From Saprospiraceae bacterium (GTDB taxonomy: Bacteria; Bacteroidota; Bacteroidia; Chitinophagales; Saprospiraceae): a DNA stretch of 64,000 nt. How positions within the stretch are numbered: the stretch's first letter is position 1; each line of letters opens with the position of its first letter. The stretch covers positions 248,001-312,000 of the forward strand of contig JADKAA010000029.1 in assembly GCA_016715465.1 (NCBI GenBank). Reading direction: 5' to 3'. Position numbers and translations under genes: made by a program. Shown in pieces: positions 32,693 through 41,424 of the stretch. The notes under the pieces were generated by a model. That model had not been told where the DNA came from, did not search any database, and saw only the letters and a list, made by a program, of their open reading frames with translations.

Positions 32693-35449
32693 TTAATCAA
32701 AACCTATAAAAAATTCCGTAAGATTAACATCCGGGCTCAACCCGAGCTTTGACCTTAACCTGTAACGTTTGTTTTCAAGGCCCCTGATTGAGATATTAAA
32801 CAGTGGAGCTATTTCTTTTGTAGCGAGATTCATCTTTAAATAAGCCGCCAGTTTAAGATCCTGCGGACTCAGGTTAGGATATTTTCCCAGTAATTTTTTA
32901 AAAAACACTTCATGAATATCATTAAAATTGGATTCAAACAGTTTATTGTCGTTTTCCGAAGAAATATTTTCGTTGATTTGTCGCAACATTTTTTGAAACT
33001 CTTTGATATTCAATACTTCATCTCCTTTTCGAATGTCAATAAGTTCTTGTTTTATTTCCAACAATAATTCATTTTTTTTGATCAGTTGCACGGTTGTATT
33101 TACCAATTCCTGGCTTTTAAGCATATTTTCCTCTTTTAACTTTTCATTATCGAGGGCAATCTTATGTTCCCTTAACTTCCTTTCCGTTTCCACCTCCAGC
33201 TTTAACCTGCTACTTTTCAGCTCCTTATGATAATTAACTTTTACAGCGTACCCGAGGAAAAAAAATAAGAGCAGATAAAATGCCTTCATCCATCTTGAAC
33301 TATACCACGGCGGACGCACTTGCCAGGTTACTGATGCTTTTTTACCTGAGTTTGACTCTATCCATAATTGGTAATACCCGTCGACCAGGTTATAGGCGGC
33401 AAAGGTCCCACCTGGCTGCCAATTGCTCCGTATGGTGTCTGGCCCTATCAGTATAAACTTATATGCCAGCTCCTGGTCATAAACAGCTTCATGAAAATAA
33501 AGCGTAAATGTTCTGTTTTCATAAGGTAAAACGATATTGTTTTCCTCAAATGCCAATTTATGCCCATTTTCCAGTAGTACATAGTCGATTCTGATGGGCG
33601 CTTGTGGCCTGATCCGGTTAAAAATTGCAGGCGTATGATTTACCAATACATACCCATCCTCCTGAATGAGCATGGTACTATGGTCTTGCAACTGGCAAAT
33701 GCTGTTGTATTCTTTACTGAGGGTCAAAGGCAGCATAATTTTGTTTTCCCTGGCTTCAATGAGCAAACTGTCTGAATAAAGTTTACAAAGGAGATCCATT
33801 CCTATTTTACGGTATCTGCTGCCCTTATTACCCGTAAAAACAAACCGATCCTCATTTTTAAGGTACAAAAAAAGACTATCAGCGGTATATGCATAAGTTG
33901 ATTTACCCACCAGGCTGATCTCAATTTTACGGACATTGGACAGGCCTTTTTCTGCCCCATATTCAATGATATTAACCACAGAGTCCAGGCCAGCGTCCAG
34001 TTCAATTTTGCGTAAATTACCAGAAGGGCCTGCGATCCAATAATGAATGGAATCGACGGGCTCAATACGTTCAATAGCCTCCTCAATACCCTTTATTTTA
34101 TGGCTGAATTGCCAATCCTTTATTTTTTTAAATACAATCAGTCCATTATAAGTAGCCTGAATAAGTACATCTTCCCGGTGGGGAAATTTTACGGTATGCC
34201 AACCTCCCGTGCCACCATACAAGCGGGTAATTTGTTCTTTTGTGATCAGGTGTGTACCTGTGTTGTGTGCACACACCAATATATCCCCCAAATCCAACAA
34301 ATGCCAAACCTGTCCCTGAATACTTTCAACGGGTTCATAAACTCCAGCTGAACCATTTTTACCCAAATTAAAATTTCGATACCGGTATAGGCCCTGGTTG
34401 GTGCCCAGGTATTTGGTTTCTCCTAAAATAGCTGAGGTATAAATAGTACCCAATTTGCCTTGGTTATCCCTGAAGTAGGAAAGGTTTGAATCCAAAACAG
34501 TATATGATATTCCCTTATCCAGTCCAAGCCATAAACCCCCATCCATATCGCTGCATAGGGATAAAACGGTATTATTCAGGAGTCCGTTTGATGTGTTGAA
34601 TTGTATAACTTCAGCCGTTTTAACATTGTAGGTCACCAAACCATAACGTATGGTTGCAAAACATAAGAGATCAGGACTGATTTTTATCGCTTTATTTACC
34701 TGTGCATAAGTAAGCAATTTATTAACAGTTTTGCCCCAGGTTTTCAAGCCACGACCCGTGAGTTCAAAAACCCCCATGTCATTTGTAGAAATGAGCAAAG
34801 AATCACTTCCGACAGACAAGATAGAAGTAATGGTTGACCCTGCTAACAACTCTGTGCCTTTGACCAGACTGAAACCTCCTTCAAAATATTCGAACAACCC
34901 CGCATCGATTACAGGCAGATATAGTTTTTCACCTGCCTGTTGCAAAAACATAATCGTACCGGGAATATCAATGCGCTTTACTTTCTGGCCATCATATACC
35001 AATAACAATCCAAAGGATTGGAAATAAATGCGCCCTTTAAAAGCTACGATGTTCCATACCTCTTCCTTCCCAAAGGCCGGCAGACCAATTAGGGGGACCA
35101 AACTGGTGTAAACCATGGATTTATCTTTACCGGTAGTCCAATATCCAAACTCTCCATATGAGCCTGTATACACCCTGTTGCCTATGGCTAAAACAGAACG
35201 CACATTTTTACCACCTCCCAACTGGAATGTTTGCCAATTGCTGCCATCAAATCTAAGTAAGCCCGCTCCGTTGCCAAAATACATTATTCTTCCTGTATCC
35301 TGAGTTATGCTCCAGTTTTGTCTTGCAGCCTTATAGATAGAGGGAGAAAAATTCTTTAAGTAGGGCACTTCCTGACCAATCAAAGAAAGTGAGGTAAGCA
35401 CTAAGGCAAACAGCAGTAAGACCTTTGATGTCCACGAAAATTTCATCAA
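32693..35449 (-). CDS. Membrane-spanning propeller sensor with LuxR-type DNA-binding domain (PUL regulator)
   Basis: The 918-residue protein has a signal peptide, an extracytoplasmic two-component-regulator-propeller region (repeated units such as RIMYFGNGAGLLRFDG and GLWLGLDKGISY) to about residue 610, a Y_Y_Y-like beta-sandwich, one membrane helix near 723-738, a coiled coil, and a C-terminal LuxR-type helix-turn-helix (LSPQDLKLAAYLKM, IAPLFNISIRGLENKRYRLR). It lacks a histidine-kinase domain, so it is a one-component, membrane-bound regulator rather than a hybrid two-component system. It lies directly upstream of the PUL on the same strand and should sense the glycan or its oligosaccharides. 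Confidence 0.8.
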   Translation of the reverse strand: MMKFSWTSKVLLLFALVLTSLSLIGQEVPYLKNFSPSIYKAARQNWSITQDTGRIMYFGNGAGLLRFDGSNWQTFQLGGGKNVRSVLAIGNRVYTGSYGEFGYWTTGKDKSMVYTSLVPLIGLPAFGKEEVWNIVAFKGRIYFQSFGLLLVYDGQKVKRIDIPGTIMFLQQAGEKLYLPVIDAGLFEYFEGGFSLVKGTELLAGSTITSILSVGSDSLLISTNDMGVFELTGRGLKTWGKTVNKLLTYAQVNKAIKISPDLLCFATIRYGLVTYNVKTAEVIQFNTSNGLLNNTVLSLCSDMDGGLWLGLDKGISYTVLDSNLSYFRDNQGKLGTIYTSAILGETKYLGTNQGLYRYRNFNLGKNGSAGVYEPVESIQGQVWHLLDLGDILVCAHNTGTHLITKEQITRLYGGTGGWHTVKFPHREDVLIQATYNGLIVFKKIKDWQFSHKIKGIEEAIERIEPVDSIHYWIAGPSGNLRKIELDAGLDSVVNIIEYGAEKGLSNVRKIEISLVGKSTYAYTADSLFLYLKNEDRFVFTGNKGSRYRKIGMDLLCKLYSDSLLIEARENKIMLPLTLSKEYNSICQLQDHSTMLIQEDGYVLVNHTPAIFNRIRPQAPIRIDYVLLENGHKLAFEENNIVLPYENRTFTLYFHEAVYDQELAYKFILIGPDTIRSNWQPGGTFAAYNLVDGYYQLWIESNSGKKASVTWQVRPPWYSSRWMKAFYLLLFFFLGYAVKVNYHKELKSSRLKLEVETERKLREHKIALDNEKLKEENMLKSQELVNTTVQLIKKNELLLEIKQELIDIRKGDEVLNIKEFQKMLRQINENISSENDNKLFESNFNDIHEVFFKKLLGKYPNLSPQDLKLAAYLKMNLATKEIAPLFNISIRGLENKRYRLRSKLGLSPDVNLTEFFIGFD

Positions 35450-35917
35450 TCAGGGATTGTGGTATTTTTCTCCCCTTATAATGGTAAAAGCCCTATAGAG
35501 TTGTTCCAGCAGAAACAACCTGATCATTTGATGCGAAAAGGTCATCGATGACATCGAAAAAATTTTATCTGATCTTTCCCTTAGCTGGTCGTCCACACCA
35601 AAAGCCCCACCGATGATAAACACCAATCTTTTAATACTTGATACCTGCTGCTTCTCAATGAATCTACTCAGCGTAACTGAATCCATTTGATCTCCCCGTT
35701 CATCCAGCAAAACCACATAATCATCCTTCTGTATTTGGGATAAAAATCCTGCTCCTTCCAGTTGCATGAGTGTTGCAGCATTGGCTTGAGGCTTAACATC
35801 TTTAAGCTCTACAACTTCCAGGTTGCTGTAATGCTTCAGTCTTTCCAAATATAGTTTAATGCCTTCCCTGAGATAAGATTCATTTGTTTTTCCAATGCTG
35901 TAAACAATTACTTTCAT
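35450..35917 (-). CDS. rlmH: 23S rRNA pseudouridine-1915 N3-methyltransferase RlmH
   Basis: ATG 35917 gives 155 residues, the usual length; a longer frame from 35965 overlaps lptE and adds a non-conserved tail. Motifs are LDERGDQMDSVTLSRFI, VFIIGGAFGVDDQLRERSD with the SPOUT knot, and FSHQMIRLFLLEQLYRAFTI with the end REKYHNP-like EKYHNP. It methylates helix 69 of 23S rRNA in the assembled ribosome. Confidence 0.95.
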   Translation of the reverse strand: MKVIVYSIGKTNESYLREGIKLYLERLKHYSNLEVVELKDVKPQANAATLMQLEGAGFLSQIQKDDYVVLLDERGDQMDSVTLSRFIEKQQVSSIKRLVFIIGGAFGVDDQLRERSDKIFSMSSMTFSHQMIRLFLLEQLYRAFTIIRGEKYHNP

Positions 35918-35951
35918 AAAAGAAAAAATCTGGCCGCGATTGAAGGTAAAA

Positions 35952-36509
35952 TTACCAGCTCGCAAATGTCTCGTTGAAAATCTTTTCGGTTAGCTGGTTG
36001 AATATATCTTTTAACAAAGCATCTTGCACCGACTGAAGATCCTGGTCTCCCGGAAAAGTCCGGAAAAACGAATAACTGCGGGAGTATTTGTCTTTTTCAC
36101 TGCGGTGATTGGTATAATTTATAAGCACCGTAATTTCCAATTTATTCAGGGCAACTGTGTTGCCTTCTCTCGGCGCTTCTGCTGTAACATCGTACCGCGT
36201 AATTTCTCCCGAAAAACTGACGTCAGGATCATCGGCTTTCAGTTTAAGTTTTGATTCATTTCTGATCTTGGTGCGAAGTGCCTCCGAAAACTGAACATCT
36301 GCTTCAACAGGGGCATTGAATGCCCTTGTCTCAAAGTTTTCCACAAAGAAAGTATTGATTTCCGGTGGAATGGATATTCCTTTAAAACCGATATAACACC
36401 CCGGAATAATCGCCAGGATGACATAATACATTACATATATCCATCCCTTCAAGAAGGGGTTAGAAGAATTTGATCCTTTATGATTCCTGCTTTTAGTCGG
36501 GTATGTCAT
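35952..36509 (-). CDS. lptE: LptE-like LPS-assembly lipoprotein
   Basis: The product of about 185 residues has an N-terminal hydrophobic segment ending IIPGCYIGFKG with a lipobox-type Cys, then SIPPEINTFFVENFETRA and conserved FSGEITRYDV and FNQLTEKIFN. Bacteroidota LptE, the plug/chaperone of the LptD channel, has this layout. The start is unclear: ATG 36509 overlaps the upstream gene by 17 bases, while ATG 36431 starts just before the hydrophobic segment. It lies between a sigma-54 activator and rlmH, a common neighbourhood in this phylum. Confidence 0.7.
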   Translation of the reverse strand: MTYPTKSRNHKGSNSSNPFLKGWIYVMYYVILAIIPGCYIGFKGISIPPEINTFFVENFETRAFNAPVEADVQFSEALRTKIRNESKLKLKADDPDVSFSGEITRYDVTAEAPREGNTVALNKLEITVLINYTNHRSEKDKYSRSYSFFRTFPGDQDLQSVQDALLKDIFNQLTEKIFNETFASW

Positions 36510-37758
36510 ATTGTTTGATCTTGCGGTACAAGGTTCTTTCTGAAATTCCAAGTTCATCTGCTGCGTCCTTTCGCTTTCCACTATACTTTTTCAAAGCTTT
36601 TTTAATCATATCCTTTTCCATATCTTCCAGCGATAAGGCTTCATCTACCACTTCAGATTTTTGGTACCTGTCCCGGTGTTGGTCATTGAGGATAATTGGT
36701 CGATCCAGATCCTCCCCATCGTCATCGTCTAATGGCCTGGATCCATAAAAAGAGGGGCTTCTTGAAGCTAGATCCTGATTGCTGACCATTTGTGACATGC
36801 CCGCCTCAGGTACATTCAGGTTGTTGGTTTTAATTAGATTGAACACCAGACTTTTCAAATCATTCAGGTCTGATTTCATGTCTAATAAAAATTTATATAA
36901 AATTTCTCTTTCTGCAAATCCTTCTGTTTCTCTGGTCATGACACCCACAGGAAGATTTCTGGTGATAAGCTGAGGGGCAAGATCAGCTATAATACCCTCT
37001 GTTATCATTTTGTCTTCAGATAAAACTGAAAGCTGTTCAACCACGTTTTTTAGTTCCCTCACATTTCCCGGCCATCGATAATGCTCCAGAATATAACGGG
37101 CTTTGTCATCGAGCTCCAGGCTGCTGGTACGGTATTTTTCTGCAAAGTCGACTGAAAACTTCCTGAAAAGCAGGTAAACATCATCTGGCCTTTCATGGAG
37201 TGCGGGTACTTTTATGGGTACCGTATTCAGTCGATAAAAAAGGTCTTCCCTGAATTTGCCCTTTTTGATTTGTTCCTCAAGTTCAATGTTCGTGGCAGCA
37301 ATTACCCGCACATCTGTAGTAAGTACTTTCGAGGAACCCACACGCAGAAACTCCCCTGACTCCAGCACCCTCAGCAGATAGGCTTGTGTGTCCAAAGGCA
37401 TCTCACCAATTTCATCCAGAAAAATAGTGCCTCCACTTACTGTCTCGAAATATCCTTTCCTTTCTCCGGTAGCGCCAGTAAAGGATCCCTTCTCATGGCC
37501 AAAAAGTTCTGAATTGATCGTTCCAGGAGGTATGGCGCCACAGTTAATGGCAATAAAACCATTGTGTTTCCGCTTACTTAGTTCGTGAATAATTCTGCTG
37601 AATATTTCTTTTCCGACCCCTGATTCCCCCTGGATCATCACAGTCAGGTCCGTAGAGGCAACCCGCACAGCCGTAAAAAGCGCACGATCCAGCGCCGCAG
37701 ATCTACCTATGATGCCAAATCGCTGTTTGACTGAAATGATATTGAGCTCCTTTGTCAT
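36493..37758 (-). CDS. Sigma-54-dependent transcriptional activator without receiver domain
   Basis: The 421-residue protein begins straight with the AAA+ domain: Walker A GESGVGKE near 45-52, the sigma-54 contact loop GSFTGA, Walker B FLDEIGEM and arginine-finger segment FREDLFYRLN. A 90-residue linker follows, then a Fis-type helix-turn-helix (RKDAADELGISERTLYRKIKQ). No receiver, GAF or PAS domain precedes the ATPase, so its signal is unknown. It overlaps miaB by four bases (ATGA) and runs into lptE. A role in envelope or LPS regulation is suggested only by its neighbours. Confidence 0.88.
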   Translation of the reverse strand: MTKELNIISVKQRFGIIGRSAALDRALFTAVRVASTDLTVMIQGESGVGKEIFSRIIHELSKRKHNGFIAINCGAIPPGTINSELFGHEKGSFTGATGERKGYFETVSGGTIFLDEIGEMPLDTQAYLLRVLESGEFLRVGSSKVLTTDVRVIAATNIELEEQIKKGKFREDLFYRLNTVPIKVPALHERPDDVYLLFRKFSVDFAEKYRTSSLELDDKARYILEHYRWPGNVRELKNVVEQLSVLSEDKMITEGIIADLAPQLITRNLPVGVMTRETEGFAEREILYKFLLDMKSDLNDLKSLVFNLIKTNNLNVPEAGMSQMVSNQDLASRSPSFYGSRPLDDDDGEDLDRPIILNDQHRDRYQKSEVVDEALSLEDMEKDMIKKALKKYSGKRKDAADELGISERTLYRKIKQYDIPD

Positions 37759-39191
37759 TGTGCTATTTCTCCCAACAGAGTGGCGCTGGTTGCCTTATTA
37801 ACTTTTACCATGACATAATCTCCAGGCTTGAGTTCTAAACTTAATTTCGGAAATACCACCATTTTGTTTTGGGTGTTTCTGCCTTTCCACTCGTCTGCAG
37901 ACCTTTTAGAGTCTCCTTCAATTAGCACCTTAAATATTTTTCCTATATCCGCTTTGTTATGTTCAAGCGATAAATGGTTCTGCAGTCTTATGATCTCATT
38001 GAGTCTTCTTTTCTTGATTTCCTCATCAATGTCATCGGCATATTTTCTGGCTGCAAGTGTACCAGGCCGCTCAGAATAAGCAAACATGTATGCCATGCTG
38101 TACTGTACGAATTCCATCATTAGCAGCGTATCCAGATGTTCTTCCTCTGTTTCTGTGCAAAAACCGGTAATGATATCTGAAGAAATGGCACAATCGGGTA
38201 TAATTCGCCGAATGGATTCTATTCGTTCCATATACCATTCCCTGTCGTAAGTGCGGTTCATCATCTCCAATATCCGGCTATTGCCGCTTTGGACAGGAAG
38301 ATGGATGTATTTACATATGTTTTCGTGCCTGGCCATAGCATATAATACCTCGTCCGTAATGTCTTTAGGATGTGAAGTGCTAAATCTAACCCTCAATGCA
38401 GGATTAATTTTAGCAACCATGACCAGCAATTGGGCAAAGTTCACCACATCCCCTGAATCCGGCTTTTCCCACTTATAAGAATCGACATTTTGCCCAAGCA
38501 ATGTAACTTCCCTGTAACCGCGTTCAAACATCTCATTGGCTTCTGCGATTATGGAGAATGCATCCCTGCTCCTTTCTCTGCCTCTGGTAAAAGGCACAAC
38601 ACAAAAAGAACACATATTGTCACACCCGCGCATTATGGAAATAAAGCCCGTAACACCATTGCTGTCCAGTCGCATGGGTGAAATATCCGCATAGGTTTCT
38701 TCTCTTGATAAAAATACATTTATGCCTTTTTCTCCATCCTCCGCGGTGGCAATGAGCCCTGGTAAGTCCCTGTAGGCATCCGGACCTACAACAAGATCCA
38801 CCAACTTTTCTTCTTCGAGAAATTTTGTTTTTAAACGCTCGGCCATACAGCCCAACACCCCAATCAGCAAGTGGGGCTTTTCGTTCTTCAACAAATTAAA
38901 CTGCCCCAAACGTTTACGCACCGTCTCCTCTGCCTTTTCCCTGATCGAACAAGTATTGATTAAAACCAAATCTGCCATTTCCAGATTTCTCGTAGCTCCA
39001 TAGCCATAACCAGAAAGTATTGAGGCAACGATTTCAGAATCTGAAAAATTCATCTGACATCCATAACTTTCGATATAAAACATCCGTGTGCCAGGTACCG
39101 TTTCAATTCCTTGGTCTCCAAAAGCCTGACCCTGAATTTCTTCTATTATTTCTTTTTTTATCCCAACAAGGGTGGGGTTGTCGTCATACAT
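37755..39191 (-). CDS. miaB: tRNA-2-methylthio-N6-dimethylallyladenosine synthase MiaB
   Basis: The 478-residue radical SAM methylthiotransferase has three auxiliary-cluster cysteines (YGCQMNFSDSE, NTCSIREKAE, GCMAERLK), the radical SAM motif RGCDNMCSFCVVPFTRGRE, and a TRAM domain at the C-terminus. It thiomethylates i6A37 of tRNAs reading UNN codons. First gene of a minus-strand operon that includes the sigma-54 activator, lptE and rlmH. Confidence 0.95.
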   Translation of the reverse strand: MYDDNPTLVGIKKEIIEEIQGQAFGDQGIETVPGTRMFYIESYGCQMNFSDSEIVASILSGYGYGATRNLEMADLVLINTCSIREKAEETVRKRLGQFNLLKNEKPHLLIGVLGCMAERLKTKFLEEEKLVDLVVGPDAYRDLPGLIATAEDGEKGINVFLSREETYADISPMRLDSNGVTGFISIMRGCDNMCSFCVVPFTRGRERSRDAFSIIAEANEMFERGYREVTLLGQNVDSYKWEKPDSGDVVNFAQLLVMVAKINPALRVRFSTSHPKDITDEVLYAMARHENICKYIHLPVQSGNSRILEMMNRTYDREWYMERIESIRRIIPDCAISSDIITGFCTETEEEHLDTLLMMEFVQYSMAYMFAYSERPGTLAARKYADDIDEEIKKRRLNEIIRLQNHLSLEHNKADIGKIFKVLIEGDSKRSADEWKGRNTQNKMVVFPKLSLELKPGDYVMVKVNKATSATLLGEIAQ

Positions 39192-39213
39192 CTCTATGAT
39201 TTTTAAGGGACTG

Positions 39214-39221
39214 CAAATTTA
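39214..39221 (-). promoter_or_regulatory. -7 promoter box of the miaB operon
   Basis: Minus-strand TAAATTTG fits TAnnTTTG and sits 22 bases upstream of the miaB start. A TTG lies only 12 bases further out, too close for the usual spacing. Confidence 0.4.
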
Positions 39222-39449
39222 GACTATTTTAGGCAAAAAGTGACATTTTGTCATAGAATTATAAGGGTTCTTGGGGAATTCACCGTTACCCTTAAAAGAA
39301 ACAAGCTAATTCTGGTGTATTTTACTTATTTCCATTAGATTATTTTGCAGATTTAAATTTTTTAGATACATTTAGGGTGACAACTATTGACAATTGCAAT
39401 AAAATATCTTAAATTAACACCATTATTTAATTACCAAACTTACTAGACC

Positions 39450-39878
39450 ATGATGAACGAGTTTGTACACACAATTATGACCAAAAATCCGGTCAGTATA
39501 CCTGTAAAATCGACGCTGAAGGATGTCAAAGACATCTTCGATCAGAATCGGATTCACCATTTACCGGTATTAAACGAAGAAGGTGACCTTGAAGGATTGA
39601 TTACTACCTATGATTTATGGAAACTCAATCGAAATTTTGAGGATTACGCTTCCATTCCTGTTACGCAGGTCATGAACAGTAAAATTGCGAAAGTGACACC
39701 CGATGATAAAGTGGGCACTGCAGCTGAATTGTTCCTTGACAGACGATTTCACGCACTTCCGGTTGTTGAAGGGAAAAAACTGGTTGGCATCGTCACTTCA
39801 TTCGATGTATTGAGGTATGAATTTCAAAGAGAATATGAAAAGCCAATTTTGTATGAAGACATTCTTGCAAAAAGCTGA
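39450..39878 (+). CDS. CBS-domain-pair protein
   Basis: The 142-residue protein is just one CBS pair: VHTIMTKNPVSIPVKSTLKDV and IHHLPVLNEEGDLEGLIT in the first, VTQVMNSKIAKVTPDDKV and FHALPVVEGKKLVGIVTSFDVL in the second. Such proteins bind adenine nucleotides and often act as sensors for a partner; none is evident. Two ATG codons at 39450 and 39453 are both possible starts. It has about 250 bases of upstream A+T-rich DNA. Confidence 0.88.
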   Translation: MMNEFVHTIMTKNPVSIPVKSTLKDVKDIFDQNRIHHLPVLNEEGDLEGLITTYDLWKLNRNFEDYASIPVTQVMNSKIAKVTPDDKVGTAAELFLDRRFHALPVVEGKKLVGIVTSFDVLRYEFQREYEKPILYEDILAKS

Positions 39879-39917
39879 AGATCAGTGGTCTGAAATCTTG
39901 TTTGTCAAGGCAAGCCT

Positions 39918-40124
39918 TCAGCGCATGCCTTTGTTAAAAACTTTTTGTTTTACAATTTCAATAGAGGAGAGACTTTGATCGAAAGACACATAATTCAGTT
40001 CTCCATTAAGACAGACAAGATAAAAAAGGAGTTCCTGGTGAAAGCCGGGAATTCTTTTTTTTAGAGAATTTTCATCATATGCAATCCAAAATATAATCTC
40101 TTCCTGTCTTAAATCTTTTTGCAA
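39918..40124 (-). CDS. Possible small hypothetical protein
   Basis: This open frame of 68 codons occupies the gap between the CBS-pair gene and mqnE on the opposite strand. The predicted peptide has normal composition (for example NSLKKRIPGFHQELLFYLVCL), but no promoter box or family is seen, and a + strand terminator-like hairpin lies inside it. It may be chance. Confidence 0.25.
   Translation of the reverse strand: MQKDLRQEEIIFWIAYDENSLKKRIPGFHQELLFYLVCLNGELNYVSFDQSLSSIEIVKQKVFNKGMR
40032..40062 (+). terminator. Possible terminator between the CBS-pair gene and mqnE
   Basis: TTCCTGG (40032-40038) can pair with CCGGGAA (40045-40051) with one G-T pair, followed by TTC and eight T. It lies 150 bases past the CBS-pair stop, so it could end that transcript. 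Confidence 0.4.
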
Positions 40125-40134
40125 AGTAATCTGT

Positions 40135-40142
40135 TAACTTTG
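40135..40142 (+). promoter_or_regulatory. -7 promoter box of mqnE
   Basis: TAACTTTG matches TAnnTTTG, 23 bases before the mqnE ATG. The TTTTTG 13 bases upstream is closer than the usual -33 spacing. Confidence 0.45.
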
Positions 40143-40165
40143 TGAAAAAGAATTTCGCTTAGATT

Positions 40166-41347
40166 ATGTCCAATAACTACCAGCCCCACTTAGAAAATGA
40201 TAAACGGCTTGCTCAAATTTCTCAAAAGGTATTTAGCAGCAATAGAATTGACAATGAAGAGGCTGTTTACCTTTTTGAGAAGGCCTCTTTACCACTCCTG
40301 GGTATCCTGGCCAATTTCGTAAGGGAAGCAAAACATGGGGATTTAACCTATTTTAATCGCAATTTCCACCTGGAACCGACCAATGTGTGCCTGTATACCT
40401 GCACTTTTTGCAGTTATTCGCGACTCATAAAAAAAAGATCCGAAGGTTGGGAATACACCCTTGAGGACATGATGGACATCGTTAAATCCTACGATGGCAA
40501 ACCCGTCACAGAAGTTCATATTGTGGGTGGGGTACTTCCACAGTACGATACTGCCTTCTATCAGGGTTTGTTCAGTGCCATCAAAGCCCATAGACCTGAC
40601 CTGCATGTTAAGGCGTTAACGCCTGTTGAATACCACTACATGTTCAAAAAAGACAAGATCAGTTATGAAGAGGGCATGAAGTTAATGAAGGAGGCGGGGC
40701 TGGATTCATTACCCGGAGGAGGAGCAGAAATTTTCCATCCGGAGATCAGAGATAAGATAGCCGGAGGAAAATGCAGTGGTGACCAATGGTTGCGCATTCA
40801 TGAAATTTGGCATGAAATGGGAGGCAAATCTAACGCCACCATGCTTTATGGTCATATCGAAACTTATGAACACAGGGTCCACCACCTTGATTTATTAAGA
40901 CAATTACAGGATAAAACCGGAGGTTTTCAGACTTTCATTCCCCTTAAATTTCGAAACAAAGACAATGAAATGAGCCACCTGACAGAAGTCAATCTGGTTG
41001 AGGATCTTAGAAATTATGCCATTTCCAGAATCTATCTCGACAATTTCGACCACATCAAGGCTTACTGGCCAATGATCAGCAGGGAAGTAGCTCAAATGAG
41101 CTTGTCATTTGGAGTCGATGACGTTGATGGCACAATTGACGATACAACGAAAATATATACGATGGCCGGTGCGGAAGAACAAAACCCAGCCATGAGTACG
41201 GAAGACCTTGTAAACCTGATCAGAAGGGTAGGCCGGAGGCCAATCGAACGAGACACCCTTTACAACACCATTAAAGACTATTCTGAAGAAGTATTTGAGG
41301 CTGACATTGCCTTCAAACCATACATAGAACTGCCCGTAATGAATTGA
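40166..41347 (+). CDS. mqnE: Aminodeoxyfutalosine synthase MqnE
   Basis: The 393-residue radical SAM enzyme has the cluster motif CLYTCTFC (CxxxCxxC) in LEPTNVCLYTCTFCSYSR near residues 68-85, and continues with VTEVHIVGG, LDSLPGGGAEIF and GGFQTFIPLKFR, all features of the CofH/MqnE/MqnC group. Size and the LPGGGAEIF segment favour MqnE, which joins SAM to a chorismate-derived enolpyruvyl benzoate in the futalosine pathway to menaquinone. MqnC is the closest alternative. Confidence 0.82.
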   Translation: MSNNYQPHLENDKRLAQISQKVFSSNRIDNEEAVYLFEKASLPLLGILANFVREAKHGDLTYFNRNFHLEPTNVCLYTCTFCSYSRLIKKRSEGWEYTLEDMMDIVKSYDGKPVTEVHIVGGVLPQYDTAFYQGLFSAIKAHRPDLHVKALTPVEYHYMFKKDKISYEEGMKLMKEAGLDSLPGGGAEIFHPEIRDKIAGGKCSGDQWLRIHEIWHEMGGKSNATMLYGHIETYEHRVHHLDLLRQLQDKTGGFQTFIPLKFRNKDNEMSHLTEVNLVEDLRNYAISRIYLDNFDHIKAYWPMISREVAQMSLSFGVDDVDGTIDDTTKIYTMAGAEEQNPAMSTEDLVNLIRRVGRRPIERDTLYNTIKDYSEEVFEADIAFKPYIELPVMN

Positions 41348-41405
41348 TAAGCGTCAAATGTACACCGTTGATCGAATAATGAGCGGATATATAGAATCTT
41401 CACCC

Positions 41406-41413
41406 TAAATTTG
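41406..41413 (+). promoter_or_regulatory. -7 promoter box of the Spo0M-like gene
   Basis: TAAATTTG matches TAnnTTTG and ends 11 bases before the ATG at 41425. No spaced TTG element is seen. Confidence 0.4.
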
Positions 41414-41424
41414 AAATAAAAAAA

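Noticed and set aside
39918..40124. Confident small gene between the CBS-pair gene and mqnE
   Set aside because: Kept only as low confidence; no promoter, and it contains a terminator-like hairpin on the other strand.
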